Source: Maribacter zhoushanensis (GTDB taxonomy: Bacteria; Bacteroidota; Bacteroidia; Flavobacteriales; Flavobacteriaceae). Taken from it: DNA of 64,000 nt. A program made the translations under genes and the position numbers. Below, piece after piece: positions 26,113 through 35,935 of the stretch (positions within the stretch are counted from its first letter, which is position 1; the number at the start of each line of letters is the position of its first letter). Under the pieces are notes generated by a model, which worked only from the letters and a program-made list of their open reading frames with translations, was not told the origin of the DNA and searched no databases. The DNA is taken from assembly GCF_029350975.1 (NCBI RefSeq), contig NZ_JARKMR010000009.1, forward strand, positions 25,208 through 89,207, in the 5' to 3' direction.

Positions 26113-27363
26113 TCACATTTTTAAAATTTCTTTTTGAAGGAGCTCAAATGCCTTATTTACAGACTTTTCCACAACTCTCTCACGGGTGCTTCCCATTTGA
26201 AATTCTTTCACGTATTTAGACTTAGGACCATCTATCGCTATAAATACCGTTCCTACCTCTGCATTAGAATCTCCTTTTGTTGGTCCTGCATTCCCAGTCG
26301 TAGCTATTGCAAAGTCGGTTTTCATCAATTCTTTTGCCCCTTTTGCCATTGCCAAAGCAACTTCCGCACTAACAACAGAATGTTGTTCTACAACTTCCTT
26401 AGACACATTTAATACATTAATCTTTGCCTCTGTAGCATAACTGACAACGCTACCTTTAAAATAATTAGAAGCTCCGGGCATTGAAGTAATTTTCTCCGCA
26501 ATTTTACCTCCCGTAAAACTTTCTGCGGTAGACAAGGTCAAATTTTTACCGGTCAACATTTTAGCAACGATCTCCTCTAAACTTTCATCATCTTCAAGTC
26601 CAAAGATAATATCGTTAATCAACGGATATAATTTTTCAATTTCGGCGCTCATTGCAGATTCCAGTTCATCAAAATCAGGTCCCTTACTAGATAAACGTAA
26701 CCTCACCTTGCCCAAATTAGGCAAATAAGCTAATTTAATATGAGAAGGCAACGCATCTTCCCAAGCTTCTATGCGCTTGGCAATTGCACTTTCACCCATA
26801 CCATAGGTAACTACAGTTCTATGGATGATATGTGGTCTTTTATAATAAGATGCCAATTTAGGAATCACAGATTCAGTCATTAGGCGCTTCATTTCAAAAG
26901 GCACACCGGGCATTGAAATAAATGTAACCTCATTTTCCCTTATCAACATTCCAGGAGCTGTACCATTGGCATTATGCAAAACCTCAGCCTTACTAGGCAC
27001 CAAGGCTTGCATTCTATTAATATCGGATATTGGGGTGTTACTTATATATTTTGCAAACAATTCTTCTACATGTGCCAGCACTTCTGCGTTCTCAACAAGT
27101 TGATCATTAAAGAACTCGCATAAAGTGTGTTTGGTAATATCATCTTTAGTAGGTCCTAGCCCACCGGTAATGATGACGACATCTACACGTTCTGATGCAT
27201 CTTTAAAAGCATTTAACAAATGCGTGCGTTCATCTTGTATTGAAGTAATTTGATAAACGGAAATGCCTATTTTATTCAGTTCTTTACCAATAAATGCGGA
27301 ATTGGTATCTATAACTTGACCAATGAGAATTTCATCGCCAATTGTAATTATTTCGGCAAGCAT
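26113..27363 (-). CDS. cinA: CinA family protein (nicotinamide-nucleotide amidohydrolase / competence-damage protein)
   Basis: A 416-residue cytoplasmic protein with both CinA domains. The N-terminal molybdopterin-binding-like part has [17 protein letters not shown] (about 8-24) and [13 protein letters not shown] (about 68-80); the C-terminal amidohydrolase part has [15 protein letters not shown] (about 279) and [11 protein letters not shown] (about 355). It probably deamidates nicotinamide mononucleotide in NAD salvage and may also process ADP-ribose. It overlaps the HPt gene by one base (start/stop coupling), consistent with an operon. Confidence 0.95.
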   Translation of the reverse strand: MLAEIITIGDEILIGQVIDTNSAFIGKELNKIGISVYQITSIQDERTHLLNAFKDASERVDVVIITGGLGPTKDDITKHTLCEFFNDQLVENAEVLAHVEELFAKYISNTPISDINRMQALVPSKAEVLHNANGTAPGMLIRENEVTFISMPGVPFEMKRLMTESVIPKLASYYKRPHIIHRTVVTYGMGESAIAKRIEAWEDALPSHIKLAYLPNLGKVRLRLSSKGPDFDELESAMSAEIEKLYPLINDIIFGLEDDESLEEIVAKMLTGKNLTLSTAESFTGGKIAEKITSMPGASNYFKGSVVSYATEAKINVLNVSKEVVEQHSVVSAEVALAMAKGAKELMKTDFAIATTGNAGPTKGDSNAEVGTVFIAIDGPKSKYVKEFQMGSTRERVVEKSVNKAFELLQKEILKM

Positions 27364-27701
27364 TATAACTGAAAGTCATTTTTTAATTCTGCCACAACCT
27401 GATTTATATCTGTCTTTAGCATTGGAAATCTTTTTTCAATCTCAGCCATATTTGCCTCTTGCTTACCCAAAGTTTCTAATTCTAAGGCTATGGCACGTGT
27501 TTGTTCCATTCCTAACAAATCTACATTTGGCTTTATTTTATGCGCAAGTTTATACACTTGGTCATGGTCTTTTTCTTCAAGGGCTTTTTCTAAAGCTTCT
27601 AAATCTTCAGGTACTTCTTCCAAAAAAACAGATATAACAGAATTTATAAAATCCTGATCCCCCTCTGCCATCTCGTTAATCTTATCCAGGTTATAAATCA
27701 T
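27363..27701 (-). CDS. Stand-alone HPt (histidine phosphotransfer) domain protein
   Basis: A 112-residue all-helical protein. Its segment [18 protein letters not shown] contains the phospho-acceptor histidine (about 53) in the usual HPt AHxxK context. Such proteins relay phosphoryl groups between hybrid kinases and response regulators. No kinase or regulator gene is nearby, so its partners are elsewhere. Its ends touch those of cinA and the FAH gene by one base each, indicating translational coupling. Confidence 0.9.
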   Translation of the reverse strand: MIYNLDKINEMAEGDQDFINSVISVFLEEVPEDLEALEKALEEKDHDQVYKLAHKIKPNVDLLGMEQTRAIALELETLGKQEANMAEIEKRFPMLKTDINQVVAELKNDFQL

Positions 27702-28312
27702 TATTTAATTTTTAAGGTAAAAAGCTCTTTATCTTCCAAACTACCCGTAAGATAGTCATTTGGACTTATTTTCCCAACACCCGCAGGTGTTCCGGTAAAA
27801 ATAATATCTCCTTTTTTTAACATAAAGAACGTTGAAACATAGGCAATTATTTCATCTACCTTCCAAAGCATTAGACTTGTATTGCCTTCTTGCACGACCT
27901 GGTCATTTTTTGTAAGCTTAAAATTAAGGTTATTAATATCCTTGAAATCAGTTTTAGGCAACCATTCTCCTATTACCGCAGCACCATCAAATCCTTTCGC
28001 TTTTTCCCAAGGCAGCCCTTTTTCTTTTAATTTAGATTGCAAATCTCTTGCCGTAAAATCAATTCCCAATCCAACTTCATCATAATATGTAGGCGCAAAT
28101 TCTTTACTGATATGCTTACCAACTTTTTTAATTTTCACCAAGACCTCAACTTCATAATGCACATTATCCGAAAATTCTGGAATATAGAAATCTTGCTGTT
28201 TTGGCAATACCGATGAATCTGGCTTTATAAAAACAACCGGTTCCTCTGGTCTTTCATTCTTAAGCTCATTAATATGTGCCGCGTAATTTCTACCTATACA
28301 TATAATTTTCAT
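27701..28312 (-). CDS. Fumarylacetoacetate hydrolase family protein
   Basis: A 203-residue cytoplasmic enzyme of the FAH fold: MKIICIGRNYAAHINEL at the start, FIKPDSSV, HYEVEVLVKI with metal-binding acidic residues (about 70-75), IDFTARDLQ and the GDIIFTGTPAGVG end (about 165-180). Members hydrolyse or decarboxylate acylpyruvate-type compounds; relatives of this short form include YcgM/FAHD1-like acylpyruvase or oxaloacetate decarboxylase. The exact substrate is not clear. It is followed directly by the HPt gene. Confidence 0.9.
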   Translation of the reverse strand: MKIICIGRNYAAHINELKNERPEEPVVFIKPDSSVLPKQQDFYIPEFSDNVHYEVEVLVKIKKVGKHISKEFAPTYYDEVGLGIDFTARDLQSKLKEKGLPWEKAKGFDGAAVIGEWLPKTDFKDINNLNFKLTKNDQVVQEGNTSLMLWKVDEIIAYVSTFFMLKKGDIIFTGTPAGVGKISPNDYLTGSLEDKELFTLKIK

Positions 28313-28318
28313 TGGGAC

Positions 28319-29233
28319 TTATTTTTTCTTAGACAATTTTAAACTAATGGCCGGTATTAAATTTTCGTTATTACCTGGTGCCTTTATTCCAAATTCATTC
28401 CACTCGCCCATACCGTAAACCATAGTTTTAAAATTTTGGTTCTTTTGATATACCGCAGCGAATGTAGGTGCAAAACGATCTTCTACCACTTTCTTATTTG
28501 TAATAGCATGCTTATATGTATTCGTATACCAGTTATAAGGAAGAAAAATCCATTCTAGACCAATATACACACCTTCATCTGGCATTCTTATACCCATACT
28601 AGAAAGATCTATAGAGACATAATCTTCTTCTGTAGAACTTTCTAAAATAATGCTTTTACGAATTAAATCATGATCCGGTTTACGTGTTTTTTTATCTACA
28701 TCATAAACACGTAACCTAAATTTAGATGAAGCTCTTTTAAACTTACTGTTCTGTTGTACATGAATAGTAATTTTCTGTAAATACTTTTTAGCAGCACCTA
28801 TATTTGGAAAATACAACGCCAATACCCAAGGGGTTTCGGCTGAAGAAAATCCGCTCTTAATACTATATGAACTCACAGGATTCAACACTTGTGAATCTCC
28901 TAAGCTTTGAGAAACCACAACTTCTTCAAGCTCAAAAGTTTCTTCTTTCATGTAAATTTTCTTCTTTTCTGAAATTACCCTTGCAGGCATTATCGTGTCT
29001 TTAAAACCTAAAGCTGAAATATGCACCTCACGCTCTAAATACGATTCAGGTACATCTATATAAAAATATCCTTCTTCGTCACTAGAGGTTCCTTTAAGCG
29101 TTTTTAGAAAACTAATATTAGCATATGGCACAGCAGTTTTCGTTTTATCATCATATACATGCCCTTCTACCAAAACTTCTTGAGCATGACCAACACCCAT
29201 TATCAATAAAAACAATACTAAACAAATTCTCAT
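28319..29233 (-). CDS. Secreted carboxypeptidase-regulatory-like domain protein
   Basis: A 304-residue exported protein with signal peptide (MRICLVLFLLIMGVGHAQ). Residues about 20-90 form a carboxypeptidase-D-regulatory-like beta sandwich (VEGHVYDDKTKTAVPYANIS, GTSSDEEGYFYIDV), as in the N-terminal plugs of SusC-type receptors, but there is no TonB-receptor barrel. The rest (about 120-304) is beta-rich, with no recognised family. It is probably periplasmic or outer-membrane associated. It is two bases from the exonuclease gene and six before the FAH gene. Confidence 0.8.
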   Translation of the reverse strand: MRICLVLFLLIMGVGHAQEVLVEGHVYDDKTKTAVPYANISFLKTLKGTSSDEEGYFYIDVPESYLEREVHISALGFKDTIMPARVISEKKKIYMKEETFELEEVVVSQSLGDSQVLNPVSSYSIKSGFSSAETPWVLALYFPNIGAAKKYLQKITIHVQQNSKFKRASSKFRLRVYDVDKKTRKPDHDLIRKSIILESSTEEDYVSIDLSSMGIRMPDEGVYIGLEWIFLPYNWYTNTYKHAITNKKVVEDRFAPTFAAVYQKNQNFKTMVYGMGEWNEFGIKAPGNNENLIPAISLKLSKKK

Positions 29234-29234
29234 T

Positions 29235-30011
29235 TTAACCTAATTTATTATTGAGTTTGCTCAGTTTAATTTGAGTAAGAATCTTTTTGGTGTACAATGG
29301 AAAATCCGCGTTAAGCATCCAACCAAAATAACCTGGTTCTTTTTCTAAAACAGCATGCACTTTTTTACCTTTATGCTTACCAAATGAAAATACCTCTTCA
29401 CCATCTTCATCTAATGCAATAAAACCGGCAAAATCTACAGATTGCTTTCTTCTTGAAAATTCTGATAGTTTTTTAATATTGTTTTCTAAATCAGGATATC
29501 TATCTAACTGAGAAAGCAGCACCTCATAAGTAGCATTGGTATCTGCAGCAGCACTATGGGCATCTGTAAGATTTTTGTCACAATAAAACTTATACGCAGC
29601 TTCAAGTGTGCGCTTTTCCATTTTATGAAAAATGGTCTGCACATCTACAGATACCGTATTTTTCATATCAAAATCAATATCTGCACGTAATAGTTCTTCT
29701 GCCAATAATGGAATATCAAATCGGTCAGAATTAAATCCGCCTAAATCGCTATCCTTTATAATCTTATAGATTTCTTTAGAAAGCTCTTTAAATGTTGGCT
29801 CGTTAGCTACCTTTTCATTGGTAATACCATGAACGGCAATTACCTCTTCTGGTATCTCCATCTCCGGATTCACCAACCATGTTTTACTTTCCTTATTTCC
29901 GTTAGGATATACCTTTAATATCGCTATTTCAACAATACGATCTTTTGCTACATTGATCCCAGTTGTCTCTAAATCAAAGAAGCAAATGGGTCTGGTAAGC
30001 TTTAATTCCAT
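29235..30011 (-). CDS. DnaQ-type 3'-5' exonuclease with ExoX-like C-terminal motif
   Basis: A 258-residue DEDDh exonuclease. ICFFDLETTGIN (Asp/Glu of motif I, about 9-20), GFNSDRFDIPLLAEEL (motif II, about 95-110) and LTDAHSAAADTNATYEVL (motif III, His/Asp about 150-160) are all intact. The C-terminus (about 210-255; FSFGKHKGKKVHAVLEKEP, then GYFGWML) resembles the DUF3820/ExoX-like C-terminal module. I start at ATG 30011, since a TATTTTTG promoter element lies inside the longer frame beginning at 30056. It probably works in DNA repair or proofreading. Confidence 0.9.
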   Translation of the reverse strand: MELKLTRPICFFDLETTGINVAKDRIVEIAILKVYPNGNKESKTWLVNPEMEIPEEVIAVHGITNEKVANEPTFKELSKEIYKIIKDSDLGGFNSDRFDIPLLAEELLRADIDFDMKNTVSVDVQTIFHKMEKRTLEAAYKFYCDKNLTDAHSAAADTNATYEVLLSQLDRYPDLENNIKKLSEFSRRKQSVDFAGFIALDEDGEEVFSFGKHKGKKVHAVLEKEPGYFGWMLNADFPLYTKKILTQIKLSKLNNKLG

Positions 30012-30028
30012 ACAAGTTCTACTTTTAA

Positions 30029-30036
30029 CAAAAATA
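30029..30036 (-). promoter_or_regulatory. Candidate -7 element for the exonuclease gene
   Basis: TATTTTTG on the minus strand, 17 bases before the ATG at 30011. Its position within the longer reading frame decides the start choice. Confidence 0.5.
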
Positions 30037-30150
30037 CACTTTCGTTTATTAGGCACATAAAGTTACTTGCGATTAATTTTATTTCTAGATTAAAAAAGTT
30101 TAGAAGAACGCTGATCAACTCTATTTTATTTAGCCCAAACTGTTACAAAA

Positions 30151-30191
30151 ACAAACACCCCATTATACATTTTGTATAATGGGGTGTTTGT
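30151..30191 (-). terminator. Strong intrinsic terminator after the E2 gene
   Basis: An 18-base-pair perfect stem (30151-30168 with 30174-30191) with a 5-base loop, followed on the minus strand by TTTTT. It closes the dihydrolipoamide acyltransferase gene, whose stop is 22 bases upstream of the hairpin. Confidence 0.9.
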
Positions 30192-30212
30192 AATTATAAT
30201 ATGATTCTAGGT

Positions 30213-31652
30213 TTACACCTCTCTGTTTACATCCCAAGCTTCTAAGTAATCTGCTACAGCTTTTGCGAACATACTACCTAAAGCACCGTTTACAACCCTG
30301 TGATCATAACTGTGAGATAAATACATTTTGCTACGTACAGCAATTACATCGCCTTCCGATGTTTCAATAACCGAAGGAATCTTTCTTATAGCACCCAATG
30401 CCATAATACCTACCTGTGGCTGATTGATTATTGGAGTTCCAAATACACTACCAAAAGTACCAACATTGGTTACGGTATACGTACCGCCCTGCACCTCATC
30501 TGGCTTAAGCTCATTATTTCTAGAACGGTTTGCCAAGTCATTTACAACTTTAGCTATACCCAGTAAATTTAACTGATCGGCATTTTTAATTACTGGTACT
30601 ATTAAATTACCATCTGGTAATGCTGCCGCCATACCTATATTAATATTCTTCTTTTTTATAACGGTATCACCATCAACAGAAATATTCATCATTGGATATT
30701 TCTTCAATGCCATAGCTACGGCCTCCATAAAAATTGGAGTGAACGTAAATTTCTCTCCTTCTCTCTTAAAGAAAGCATCTTTAATTTTATTACGCCATGT
30801 AACAATATTGGTTACATCTACTTCTATAAAACTTTGTACATGTGCAGATGTTGTTACACTATCTGTCATATGCTTGGCAATTAATTTGCCCATTCTGGTC
30901 ATGGGTACTACCTCATCTCCACGAGAAACTTGCATTTTAGGTTTTTCTGGAGCGGGCTTGCTTGCTGGAGTTGGCGCCGGTGCTACTGGTGCTGCTTTAG
31001 CCGCAACTTCAGGTACTGCAACTTTCTCTTGTGCAGGTGTTGGCTCTGCAACCTTAACCGGTACCTCTACCCTATCTTGTACAACTACCCTTTCTGGAGC
31101 AGCAACTTTTTCAACAGGTTTACTATCTCCGGTTTTAACGTAGTTTAATATATCATCTTTGGTAACCCTACCGTCTTTTCCTGTTCCAGGAATTGTCTCC
31201 AGTACTTCAAAAGAAATACCTTCTTCTTTTGCTATGTTCTTAACTAGCGGAGAATAAAAACGATCAGAGGTTCCATTTAACTGAACGGTAGATGTCTCTG
31301 CCCTTGCATGCATTACCACTGATTCTGCAGCAGCCACCATTTCTTGTAGAACCGGCTCTGGCTCTTCTACTTCATGAACAGTATCCGCAACATCACTAAC
31401 ATCAACATCCCCTCCTACTTGAATTATTGCAACAGTTTGCCCTACCTCTACAACGTCATCAACATTAAAGCATTTTTCAATTAAAACACCATCAACTTCA
31501 CTTGGCACTTCACTATCAACCTTATCCGTAGCAATTTCAAAAATGGCCTCATCCATCTCAATCGTATCGCCTACCTCTTTCAACCATGACGTCAATGTTG
31601 CTTCTGCAACACTCTCTCCCATACGTGGTAGTTTCAATTCAAATTTTGACAT
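30213..31652 (-). CDS. 2-oxo acid dehydrogenase E2 (dihydrolipoamide acyltransferase), probably branched-chain type
   Basis: A 479-residue acyltransferase core subunit. One lipoyl domain (about 3-78) has the lipoylated Lys in FEIATDKVDSEVP; a long Ala/Pro/Val-rich linker (about 85-118 and 185-245) surrounds a peripheral-subunit-binding domain (FYSPLVKNIAKEEGI ... GRVTKDDIL, about 127-168); the catalytic domain (about 250-475) ends in SHSYDHRVVNGALGS. The catalytic His is present but the usual HxxxDG Asp is Asn. A single lipoyl domain and the general motif set fit branched-chain or generic E2. No E1 or E3 gene is adjacent, so the complex identity is uncertain. Confidence 0.88.
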   Translation of the reverse strand: MSKFELKLPRMGESVAEATLTSWLKEVGDTIEMDEAIFEIATDKVDSEVPSEVDGVLIEKCFNVDDVVEVGQTVAIIQVGGDVDVSDVADTVHEVEEPEPVLQEMVAAAESVVMHARAETSTVQLNGTSDRFYSPLVKNIAKEEGISFEVLETIPGTGKDGRVTKDDILNYVKTGDSKPVEKVAAPERVVVQDRVEVPVKVAEPTPAQEKVAVPEVAAKAAPVAPAPTPASKPAPEKPKMQVSRGDEVVPMTRMGKLIAKHMTDSVTTSAHVQSFIEVDVTNIVTWRNKIKDAFFKREGEKFTFTPIFMEAVAMALKKYPMMNISVDGDTVIKKKNINIGMAAALPDGNLIVPVIKNADQLNLLGIAKVVNDLANRSRNNELKPDEVQGGTYTVTNVGTFGSVFGTPIINQPQVGIMALGAIRKIPSVIETSEGDVIAVRSKMYLSHSYDHRVVNGALGSMFAKAVADYLEAWDVNREV

Positions 31653-31689
31653 ATCGATAATTTAAAGCTTGTTTTGTTTATGTTTTTTG

Positions 31690-31697
31690 CAAAAATA
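31690..31697 (-). promoter_or_regulatory. Candidate -7 element for the E2 gene
   Basis: TATTTTTG on the minus strand, 37 bases before the E2 start codon, in the gap after recR. It suggests that E2 is transcribed separately from recR. Confidence 0.5.
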
Positions 31698-31741
31698 ATA
31701 AAATAAATACCTTTTTATTGATATTTAACGAAAAATAGATA

Positions 31742-32362
31742 CTAATCTTGTCTTAACGACCCTTCAAATGGCACTCTATTTAAGATACTTCTTCCAAGAG
31801 TGACCTCATCTGCATATTCCAATTCATCGCCAACGGCTATTCCTCTTGCTATCGTAGATGTTTTTACATCTAAGCCCTCTAGTTGTCTAAAAATGTAAAA
31901 ATTGGTAGTATCGCCCTCCATAGTAGAACTCAACGCAAAAATTAACTCCTTTATTACGCCCTTTCTTACTTTATCAATTAAGGTTCCTATTTTCAGATTT
32001 TGGGGACCTATACCTTCCATTGGCGAAATCTTACCACCTAGTACATGATATTTTCCTCTAAACTGACCAGTGTTTTCAATTGCCATTACATCTCTAATAT
32101 CTTCAACAACACATACCAATGCACTATCTCTCTTAGGATTTGCACATATTTCACACATTGTAGTGTCTGAAATATTGTGGCAATTCTCACAAAATTGAAT
32201 TCTACCCCTTAAATCTACCAAAGATGTAGAAAGGTTTTCTGTGCGTTGCTCTGGTTGTTTCAACAAGTGCAATACCAAACGTAATGCAGTTCGCTTACCA
32301 ATACCAGGTAACTGCGAAACTTCATACACTGCGTTTTCCAATAATTTTGATGAAAAATCCAT
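31742..32362 (-). CDS. recR: Recombination mediator RecR
   Basis: A 206-residue recombination-repair protein that works with RecO and RecF to load RecA. The helix-hairpin-helix [17 protein letters not shown] (about 18-34), the four-cysteine zinc finger [16 protein letters not shown] (about 57-72), and a Toprim domain with [14 protein letters not shown] then [12 protein letters not shown] (about 84-120) are all complete. Length is normal. It stands upstream of the E2 gene and divergent from the symporter gene. Confidence 0.96.
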   Translation of the reverse strand: MDFSSKLLENAVYEVSQLPGIGKRTALRLVLHLLKQPEQRTENLSTSLVDLRGRIQFCENCHNISDTTMCEICANPKRDSALVCVVEDIRDVMAIENTGQFRGKYHVLGGKISPMEGIGPQNLKIGTLIDKVRKGVIKELIFALSSTMEGDTTNFYIFRQLEGLDVKTSTIARGIAVGDELEYADEVTLGRSILNRVPFEGSLRQD

Positions 32363-32564
32363 AGGCTAATATGGCCATAAATTTACGATTAAACTTGAAA
32401 AGCTAATCGTATAGTTTTCTTAAAATTTAACAAAAACACATATATCATTGACACTATCATTTTCTACACTTCTACTAAATCTATTTTTGTGTTTAATTTA
32501 ATGGCGATAAATCTCTTTACCGTACCTCATTTAACTTTTTGTAATTTGCCGCAAATTTTACAGC

Positions 32565-34052
32565 ATGAACGCTTCTCATATCTTATTATTGATTACCGGT
32601 TACTTCGTTTTACTCTTGGTCATTTCATACTTCACTGGTAAAAATGACTCTAACGAAGATTTCTTTAAGGCCGGTAAACAATCACCTTGGTACTTGGTAG
32701 CTTTTGGTATGGTAGGAGCTTCACTTTCTGGGGTAACATTTATTTCTGTACCGGGCTGGGTAGATGTTTCGCAATTTAGTTACATGCAAGTGGTATTTGG
32801 GTACTTTCTTGGCTATATGGTTACTGCCTTTGTACTTCTACCTATTTACTACAAACAAAACGTAACTTCTATTTATGAGTACTTAGATAATAGGTTTGGC
32901 TTTGTTAGTTATAAAGTAGGTGCAATTTCTTTTTTCATTTCTCGTGTTCTTGGGGCAGCATTTCGTTTGTTCCTAGTCGCTATTGTTTTGCAACAGTTTG
33001 TATTCGATGCTTGGAATGTTCCCTTTGAAATTACCGTAATTCTCTCTATTCTACTTATTTGGATCTATACTTTTAAAGGCGGAATAAAGACTATAGTTTG
33101 GACGGACACCTTACAGACCTTGTTTATGTTAGTTTCCGTTGGACTCTCTATCTATTTTATATTGGATAAAATGAACTGGACATTCATTGAGTTTTTAAAC
33201 TCCCCTGAATTAGGACAGTACAGCAAAACATTTTTTACCGATGACCTTTCTTCTAAAAACCATTTGGTAAAATCATTCTTGGGCGGAATGTTCATTACCA
33301 TTTGTATGACAGGACTTGATCAAGATATGATGCAAAAAAACTTAACGTGTAGAAATCTAGGTGAAGCCCAAAAAAACATGGTTAGCTTTAGTATTGTATT
33401 GGTCGTAGTCACTTTTATATTTATGCTATTAGGCGCACTACTTTTCATTTATGCAGATGCACACAGTATTGCGCTACCCTTGATGGACGGGTCTCCCAAA
33501 TCTGACCTTCTATTTCCTGAAATTGCGCTAAATAGTGGATTAGGCATAACCGTAGCCGTTACTTTTATGTTAGGCTTAATTGCCGCAGCCTACAGTAGTG
33601 CCGATAGCGCACTTACTTCGTTGACCACCTCTTTCTGCGTAGATTTTCTTGACACAGAAAAGAAACCTGAACAAGCAGCAAAAAAGATTCGTAGAATTAC
33701 GCATATTGGCATGAGCGTATTATTGATTCTAGTGGTAATTTCATTTAAGTATATATTGGATAAAAATGTAATTGACGGGCTTCTTACCGTTGCTTCATAC
33801 ACCTATGGTCCATTATTGGGATTATTCTCTTTCGGCATATTTACCAAGCACCAAATTAAGGACAAGTATGTTTGGATCGTAGCCCTAGTTTGTGTGACAA
33901 TTATTCTTGTTTTAGCTAAGCTACCCAGTTCTTATTTTGGCGGCTACATCTTCGGTTATGAACTTTTACCGTTGAATGGTCTGCTAACCTTTGTAGGATT
34001 ATGGCTCATTCGTAAAAAAAATACAACTACCAAAATCAAGGATATCGCTTAG
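32565..34052 (+). CDS. Sodium:solute symporter (SSS family)
   Basis: A 495-residue inner-membrane transporter with about thirteen hydrophobic helices. Features of the family include the N-terminal [28 protein letters not shown] (about 28-55, in pieces), the central [15 protein letters not shown] segment (about 250-264) and [18 protein letters not shown] (about 342-359), which contributes the second sodium site. The substrate (sugar, proline, nucleoside or other) cannot be told from sequence. It is convergent with the CoA-binding gene, overlapping by four bases. Confidence 0.92.
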   Translation: MNASHILLLITGYFVLLLVISYFTGKNDSNEDFFKAGKQSPWYLVAFGMVGASLSGVTFISVPGWVDVSQFSYMQVVFGYFLGYMVTAFVLLPIYYKQNVTSIYEYLDNRFGFVSYKVGAISFFISRVLGAAFRLFLVAIVLQQFVFDAWNVPFEITVILSILLIWIYTFKGGIKTIVWTDTLQTLFMLVSVGLSIYFILDKMNWTFIEFLNSPELGQYSKTFFTDDLSSKNHLVKSFLGGMFITICMTGLDQDMMQKNLTCRNLGEAQKNMVSFSIVLVVVTFIFMLLGALLFIYADAHSIALPLMDGSPKSDLLFPEIALNSGLGITVAVTFMLGLIAAAYSSADSALTSLTTSFCVDFLDTEKKPEQAAKKIRRITHIGMSVLLILVVISFKYILDKNVIDGLLTVASYTYGPLLGLFSFGIFTKHQIKDKYVWIVALVCVTIILVLAKLPSSYFGGYIFGYELLPLNGLLTFVGLWLIRKKNTTTKIKDIA

Positions 34053-34408
34053 TATTGACGAGTTCCCAAAAGCACTAAAGTACACGCTACATCCACCTCT
34101 ACACCATTGTTTTCTAGTAATTTATAAAACTCAGGGTTTTCGGTTCCGGGATTAAAAATCACCCTTTTTGGAGCTAAAGAAATGATGTGTTGATAATATT
34201 CTTCTTGTCTTTTTGGATTTATATATAGGGTAATTGTATGAATATCACTAATTTTGTCTAAAGTATTACTGATATTGACACCAGAAACCTCACCTTCTCT
34301 TAAACCATAAGCCAAGGTTTCTACACCCGAATCTACGAGTCGATGTATGGCAATGTTGCTATATCGATTTGGTTTTAAAGAGGCTCCGAACACAAGGGTC
34401 TTTTTCAT
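34049..34408 (-). CDS. CoA-binding domain protein (YccU-like)
   Basis: A 119-residue Rossmann-fold protein. [20 protein letters not shown] is the nucleotide-binding start, [12 protein letters not shown] (about 84-95) the conserved loop, and [12 protein letters not shown] (about 103-114) carries the conserved cysteine. YccU-like proteins bind CoA; their wider role is not settled. A small hairpin (34442-34470) lies upstream. Confidence 0.88.
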   Translation of the reverse strand: MKKTLVFGASLKPNRYSNIAIHRLVDSGVETLAYGLREGEVSGVNISNTLDKISDIHTITLYINPKRQEEYYQHIISLAPKRVIFNPGTENPEFYKLLENNGVEVDVACTLVLLGTRQY

Positions 34409-34563
34409 GATAAAAAAATGTTAAAAGTTCACTAATATGTAACTAATCAGACAATATTTCGTCTATTAGTAAAGTTAGATACTCTTACGAGTTTAAAAAT
34501 ATTGTTGGTAACGCTATATGTTTATAGTTAATGGTTAGTGTTTAGTATAGCCTATCAGCATTT

Positions 34564-34611
34564 GAAGCCCGGCTTCCAATTTATTTTGGAATGTTCGGGT
34601 TTCTTTATTTT
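34564..34611 (+). terminator. Compound hairpin with T-rich tail, possibly ending a small RNA
   Basis: The outer stem pairs 34564-34571 with 34596-34603 (one G-U), the inner stem pairs 34574-34579 with 34586-34591, and TTTATTTT follows on the plus strand. No plus-strand gene lies upstream in this gap, so the transcript it would end is unidentified. Confidence 0.5.
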
Positions 34612-34774
34612 AAACACTTTGCTAAAAAAAGAACTTCGTATCACAAAAACTCCACTTTACGATAGCAAAACGAATCCTATAGTAACATTTAAAACATAAT
34701 TACGTCTATTACTTTATATAGGGATGTTTAATAAAGAAGATTGGTTGGTTTTTTCTTATTAAGTAAAACTATAT

Positions 34775-34802
34775 AGCACCCATTGCTTAAGCTATGGGTG
34801 CT
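34775..34802. terminator. Hairpin terminator after fabH
   Basis: A 9-base-pair perfect stem (34775-34783 with 34794-34802) lies six bases beyond the fabH stop. The loop contains a further small palindrome. The T-rich side is better on the plus strand (TTATTTTT), so it may work in both directions. Confidence 0.7.
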
Positions 34803-34808
34803 TTATTT

Positions 34809-35819
34809 TTACCACTTAATCATAACACTACCCCAAGTAAAACCACTACCAAATGCGGCTAATACCACTAGGTCACCACTTTTTACCTTACCTTCTTCCC
34901 AAGCTTCTGTAAGTGCAATAGGAATAGATGCAGCGGTTGTGTTACCATATTTCATAATATTATTGAAAACCTGGTCATCACTAAGCTGAAATTTCTTTTG
35001 AATAAATTGAGATATTCTCAAATTGGCTTGATGCGGTACCAATAAATCAATATCGGCTGCATTTAATTTATTTTTCTCCAATCCTTCTACTATGACTTCG
35101 CTAAAGCGAACTACAGCATTTTTAAATACAAACTGACCATTCATATGCGGAAAGTAAGATTCATCATTTGGATCATTGTCCTCCATGATATCCGTTACCC
35201 ATCTATTACCCATACCAGGTGCAATTAAAGATAACTCTTCTGCATGCTGACCTTCTGAATGTAAATGCGTAGACAAAATACCTTTTGTAGTATCTTCTTC
35301 TCTAGTCAATACTGCCGCGCCGGCACCATCACCAAAAATTACAGATACTCCCCTACCTCTGGTAGTCATATCCAATCCGTGAGAATGTAATTCTGAACCT
35401 ATAACAAGTACATTTTTGTACATACCCGTTTTTATATACTGATCTGCAATAGAAATTGCATATACAAAACCAGAACATTGATTACGCACATCTAATGCAC
35501 CTACGGTTTTAATACCTAAATCTCGTTGCACTAATACACCAGGACCAGGAAAATAATAATCAGGACTCAATGTGGCAAAAACGATAAAATCAATATCGTC
35601 TTTATCTATACCTGCTCTTTCAATAGCAATTTTAGCGGCTTTTACACCCATAGTTGTGGTTGTGTCTCCATCACCCTTAACTACATGTCTTCTTTCTTTA
35701 ATACCGGTTCTTTCTTGAATCCAAGCATCATTAGTATCCATCACTTTTGACAAATCATCGTTTGTCACTACGTTTTCAGGTACATAATGACCTAAGCCGA
35801 TTATTTTTGAATTATACAT
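34809..35819 (-). CDS. fabH: Beta-ketoacyl-ACP synthase III
   Basis: A 336-residue condensing enzyme that starts fatty-acid synthesis by joining acyl-CoA to malonyl-ACP. The Cys-His-Asn triad is visible: Cys in VRNQCSGFVYA (about 114), His in LVPHQANLRI (about 258), Asn in KYGNTTAASIP (about 290), with the C-terminal AFGSGFTWGS loop. In this phylum the enzyme probably accepts branched primers, but that is inference. It is not adjacent to other fab genes here, so it may be one of several KAS III copies. Confidence 0.95.
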   Translation of the reverse strand: MYNSKIIGLGHYVPENVVTNDDLSKVMDTNDAWIQERTGIKERRHVVKGDGDTTTTMGVKAAKIAIERAGIDKDDIDFIVFATLSPDYYFPGPGVLVQRDLGIKTVGALDVRNQCSGFVYAISIADQYIKTGMYKNVLVIGSELHSHGLDMTTRGRGVSVIFGDGAGAAVLTREEDTTKGILSTHLHSEGQHAEELSLIAPGMGNRWVTDIMEDNDPNDESYFPHMNGQFVFKNAVVRFSEVIVEGLEKNKLNAADIDLLVPHQANLRISQFIQKKFQLSDDQVFNNIMKYGNTTAASIPIALTEAWEEGKVKSGDLVVLAAFGSGFTWGSVMIKW

Positions 35820-35935
35820 AGTAATATTTTAATCCTGATAAACCTCAGGTTGAATTAGTGTTGCAATATAAACAACTATTAAGAAATTTTTATGAAAACA
35901 TAACGATCATCTAGCTTGCTAGAACAGTAAAATAG

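Larger units (their letters stand above)
34409..34808. other. 400-base intergenic stretch with three hairpins
   Basis: From left to right it holds a bulged hairpin (34442-34470) upstream of the CoA-binding gene, a compound hairpin followed by a T-rich run on the plus strand (34564-34611), an AT-rich stretch with nothing recognisable, and the hairpin closing fabH (34775-34802). No open reading frame of note is present. A plus-strand small RNA ending near 34610 is possible. Confidence 0.5.

Noticed and set aside
30739..31143. A 134-residue plus-strand open frame rich in Ala, Thr and Gly
   Set aside because: It is the antisense of the Ala/Pro-rich linker of the E2 gene, a common source of false open frames.
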